Origin: Desulfobacteraceae bacterium
Lineage (GTDB): Bacteria; Desulfobacterota; Desulfobacteria; Desulfobacterales; Desulfosalsimonadaceae
Reading direction: 5' to 3'
DNA length: 9,276 bases
Assembly: GCA_021162325.1 (NCBI GenBank)
Contig: JAGGYV010000207.1
Location: 1-9,276, forward strand
Shown here: one piece after another, positions 6,646 through 9,276 of the stretch
Numbering within the stretch: position 1 is the first letter of the stretch
Layout: each line of letters starts with the position of its first letter
The notes under the pieces: generated by a model
The model's input: only the letters and a program-made list of their open reading frames with translations
The model's database searches: none
Told to the model about the DNA's origin: nothing
Translations under genes and position numbers: made by a program

Positions 6646-6845
6646 AAAAGTTAAAAGTGAACTAAAGTTTGAAGTGAGCTAAAGTTATGGATAATGCCTT
6701 CGGCATTTTCAATTTTTATGTTAAAAATGATCGCGCGTTTTGCGCAGTCCACAACTTTAGGCACTTTAGATCACTTTAGTCACTTCACACGTTTTGAGTA
6801 TTTAAAAAAGTTTGCCAAAAAAATACAAAACTCAGAGATAAAAAA
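6646..6845 (-). repeat. 200-bp structured intergenic repeat, copy B
   Basis: Inverted partner of copy A. Read on the complement it begins directly after the carB TAG stop (6848-6846) and differs from copy A at 10 of 200 positions, with no insertion or deletion. The last 50 bases (the end towards purF) are identical in both copies. The central 12-bp stem is CTAAAGTTGTGG with CCATAACTTTAG (6760-6749 and 6690-6679 on the complement). The A-to-G change relative to copy A still pairs as G-U in RNA, and the three inner hairpins are unchanged in their stems. The carB-side flank has no perfect direct repeat, but the purF-side flank carries TTTATCCGGGTTGG, 11 of 14 identical to the direct repeat around copy A. 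It lies in the same direction as carB and purF and would be transcribed if they form one operon. Confidence 0.85.
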
Positions 6846-9276
6846 CTAAAGATATAATTGAATCGCTTTAACGGAAAGCGCTTTTTCCTTTAATGCGGCA
6901 ATGCCCGTGCACATCGCCCTTGCTCCGGCAATGGTCGTTGCATAGGGAATATTGTATTTTAATGCCGCCCGGCGGATCAGATACCCGTCCTTCTGAGTCG
7001 TTCCTCCGGTTCCGGTATTGATCACAAACTGTATTTCCCGGTTCATAATCGCATCCACCACATGGGGCCGGCCGGCGGAAACTTTGTTAACCCTCAGATT
7101 TTCTATGCCATTGGCAAAAAAATAGTCAGATGTTCCCCGGGTGGCAATAATCTTAAAACCAATCTTTTTAAACTGGGCAGCCACATCTAAAGCGGCTTTC
7201 TTGTCTTTTTCCTGCACACTGATAAAAACCGCACCTGTGGTCGGCAAATTCTGTCCGGCGCCGAGCTGGGATTTGGCGTATGCCCGACCGAAATCCACGT
7301 CCACTCCCATGACTTCACCGGTTGATTTCATTTCAGGCCCCAATAAAATATCCACATTCGGGAACCGGTCAAAAGGAAGAACCGCTTCTTTAACGGAAAT
7401 GTGTGTGGGTATCACTTCTTTGGTAAACCCAAGTTCAGCAAGGGTTTTACCCACCATAATCTTGGTCGCAATCTTTGCCAGCGGCACACCGGTGGCCTTG
7501 CTCACAAACGGCACAGTCCGTGACGCTCTCGGATTAACTTCCAGTACATACAGACGACTGTCTTTAATGGCATACTGAACATTCATCAGCCCGATAACGT
7601 TCAGGTCTTTTGCCATGGCCTTGGTGGCCGTCTTTATCTCTTCTAATTCAGATGGCGTCAGGCTGTATGTGGGCAGCACACAGGCGGAATCCCCGGAATG
7701 AACCCCGGCCGCCTCAATATGCTCCATGATACCGCCGATAACGGTATCATGCCCGTCACAGACCGCATCCACATCCACTTCAACCGCATCTTCCAAAAAT
7801 TTATCAATCAGCACCGGGTGTCCCAAAGATGCCTGCAACGCAATATTGGTAAAATTTTCAAAATCTTTTCGATCATACACAATCTTCATGGCCCGGCCGC
7901 CCAGTACATAAGACGGCCGCACAATAACCGGAAAACCAATTTCATCAGCCACCGCCACTGCTTCAGGAATCGTCTTCGCAGTCCCATTGGGCGGCTGAAC
8001 CAGTCCCAGCTTGTTTAACATCACCTGGAACTGCTTCCGGTCTTCAGCCCGGGCAATACTTTCGGGAGATGTTCCGATAATGGGCGCACCGGATTCCAGT
8101 AGCCGCAGAGCCAGGTTCAGCGGCGTCTGCCCGCCGAACTGAACAATCACGCCGTCCGGCTTTTCCGTTTCCACAATATGCATTACATCTTCATGGGTCA
8201 GGGGTTCAAAATAGAGCTTATCGGATGTATCATAGTCCGTGCTGACCGTCTCGGGATTGCTGTTGACCATAATACTTTCAATGCCGAGTTCCTTTAATGC
8301 ATATGATGCGTGAACACAGCAGTAATCAAACTCAATTCCCTGACCGATCCGGTTGGGGCCGCCGCCTAAAATCATGACTTTTTTGCAGTCCGACAGCCGG
8401 GCTTCATTTTCCGTCTCATAGGTGGAATAATAATAAGGCGTGGCAGCTTCAAACTCAGCTGCGCAGGTATCCACCAGCTTATATACTGGCCGGATATTAT
8501 TCTCTTTTCTCAACCGGCAGATTTCAGATTCCCCCATGCCGGTCAAATGTCCCAGCTGCATATCGGAAAATCCGTATTCCTTGGCTTTTTTCAATTGATC
8601 AGCAGATATTTTTTCGCCAAACTTTACGATCTGCTTTTCCATGTCTACGATCTGCTGAAGCTGGTTCAAAAACCAGGGATCAATGGCCGTTAATTCATAA
8701 ATGGTATCAATCGACATGCCTGCCAGCATGGCTTCGCGGATGTAAAAAATGCGATTGGAGTTCGGCCGGGAAAGAAATTTTTCAATCTCATCGACTGACG
8801 GCGCTTCATCACCGTTGTCTCCGCAATATTTACCGTCCGCCCCCAACCCGAAACGCCCGATTTCCAAAGACCGCAGCCCTTTCTGCATGGCTTCTTTAAA
8901 TGTCCGGCCAATGGCCATGGTTTCTCCCACCGACCGCATAGAAGTGGTTAGCACATCTTCAGCTTCCGGAAATTTCTCAAACGTCCAGCGCGGAATTTTC
9001 ACCACACAATAATCCAGGGCCGGTTCAAAAGAGGCCACGGTCTCACCGGTAATGTCATTGGGGAGTTCATCCAACGTATATCCAACCGCCAGTTTTGCAG
9101 CGATCTTGGCAATGGGAAACCCGGTTGCCTTGGATGCCAGCGCGGAACTCCGGGATACCCGTGGATTCATCTCCACGATAATCATTTCACCGGTTTCAGG
9201 ATTAATCGCAAACTGAACGTTGGACCCGCCGGTATCCACCCCGATTTCCCTTAAAATGGCAATCGCGGCATCCCGC
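6846..9276 (-). CDS. carB: carbamoyl-phosphate synthase large subunit (N-terminus outside window)
   Basis: Makes carbamoyl phosphate from bicarbonate, two ATP and glutamine-derived ammonia, for pyrimidine and arginine synthesis. The frame is open to the right edge (…RDAAIAILREIGVDTGG), so the apparent GTG at 9239 is an internal valine, not a start. About 809 residues are present; by comparison with the 1073-residue E. coli protein some 260 N-terminal residues lie beyond 9276. Seen in order: the end of the first ATP-grasp domain with metal-site VEMNPRVSRSSALASKATG (9173-9117), the oligomerisation region, the second half opening with LGGGPNRIGQGIEFDY (8366-8319), the second ATP-grasp with VNPRASRTVPFVSKATGVP, and a C-terminal MGS-like allosteric domain containing TRGTSDYF and INTGTGGTTQKDGYLIRRAA, where UMP, IMP and ornithine act in the E. 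coli enzyme. The domain appears complete. carA is expected upstream but is not visible. The stop codon abuts repeat copy B. Confidence 0.97.
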   Translation of the reverse strand, partial: RDAAIAILREIGVDTGGSNVQFAINPETGEMIIVEMNPRVSRSSALASKATGFPIAKIAAKLAVGYTLDELPNDITGETVASFEPALDYCVVKIPRWTFEKFPEAEDVLTTSMRSVGETMAIGRTFKEAMQKGLRSLEIGRFGLGADGKYCGDNGDEAPSVDEIEKFLSRPNSNRIFYIREAMLAGMSIDTIYELTAIDPWFLNQLQQIVDMEKQIVKFGEKISADQLKKAKEYGFSDMQLGHLTGMGESEICRLRKENNIRPVYKLVDTCAAEFEAATPYYYSTYETENEARLSDCKKVMILGGGPNRIGQGIEFDYCCVHASYALKELGIESIMVNSNPETVSTDYDTSDKLYFEPLTHEDVMHIVETEKPDGVIVQFGGQTPLNLALRLLESGAPIIGTSPESIARAEDRKQFQVMLNKLGLVQPPNGTAKTIPEAVAVADEIGFPVIVRPSYVLGGRAMKIVYDRKDFENFTNIALQASLGHPVLIDKFLEDAVEVDVDAVCDGHDTVIGGIMEHIEAAGVHSGDSACVLPTYSLTPSELEEIKTATKAMAKDLNVIGLMNVQYAIKDSRLYVLEVNPRASRTVPFVSKATGVPLAKIATKIMVGKTLAELGFTKEVIPTHISVKEAVLPFDRFPNVDILLGPEMKSTGEVMGVDVDFGRAYAKSQLGAGQNLPTTGAVFISVQEKDKKAALDVAAQFKKIGFKIIATRGTSDYFFANGIENLRVNKVSAGRPHVVDAIMNREIQFVINTGTGGTTQKDGYLIRRAALKYNIPYATTIAGARAMCTGIAALKEKALSVKAIQLYL

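Noticed and set aside
9237..9239. GTG as the carB start
   Set aside because: The frame continues to the window edge with conserved CarB sequence, so it is an internal valine codon.

Overview
The window looks like chromosomal DNA from a Gram-negative anaerobe. My best guess is a sulfate-reducer-type Desulfobacterota (Desulfobacterales), inferred from three things: a secreted DUF4139 protein, a PurF with iron-sulfur ligand cysteines, and a short palindromic repeat of the CGTAAAAAGTC type that I associate with that group. This is recognition from memory, not a search result. All genes read as intact except carB, which runs off the right edge.

Layout. Two rightward genes come first: an exported DUF4139 (MuiA-like) protein (138-1751) and, 2 bases later, an AGCS-family sodium:alanine/glycine symporter (1754-3115). 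A leftward block fills the rest, in transcription order: carB (9276-6846, N-terminus missing), purF (6534-5110), a single-domain cyclic-nucleotide-binding protein without a DNA-binding domain (5066-4533), and a radical SAM/SPASM-type protein (4346-3330). carB supplies carbamoyl phosphate for pyrimidines and arginine, and purF commits PRPP to purines, so the core of this block is nucleotide supply. The last two genes have unknown roles.

The most interesting content lies between the genes. A 200-bp structured repeat occurs twice in opposite orientation (3116-3315 and 6646-6845), with 190 of 200 bases identical and no gaps. Each copy starts immediately after the TAG stop codon of the gene upstream of it (symporter, carB). 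The repeat can fold as a long imperfect stem topped by a four-way, cloverleaf-like junction. Copy A is flanked by a perfect 14-bp direct repeat. Removing the copy and one repeat restores a tail-to-tail arrangement in which the symporter and radical SAM stop codons overlap, which is good evidence for insertion. A second, unrelated 155-bp MITE-like palindromic element (4382-4536) lies between the cyclic-nucleotide-binding gene and the radical SAM gene. Its terminal inverted repeat contains the stop codon of the former.

No tRNA, rRNA, CRISPR array, transposase or phage gene is visible. The candidate for something undescribed is the 200-bp element, which looks like a non-autonomous mobile or retro-mobile structured-RNA unit that lands at gene ends.
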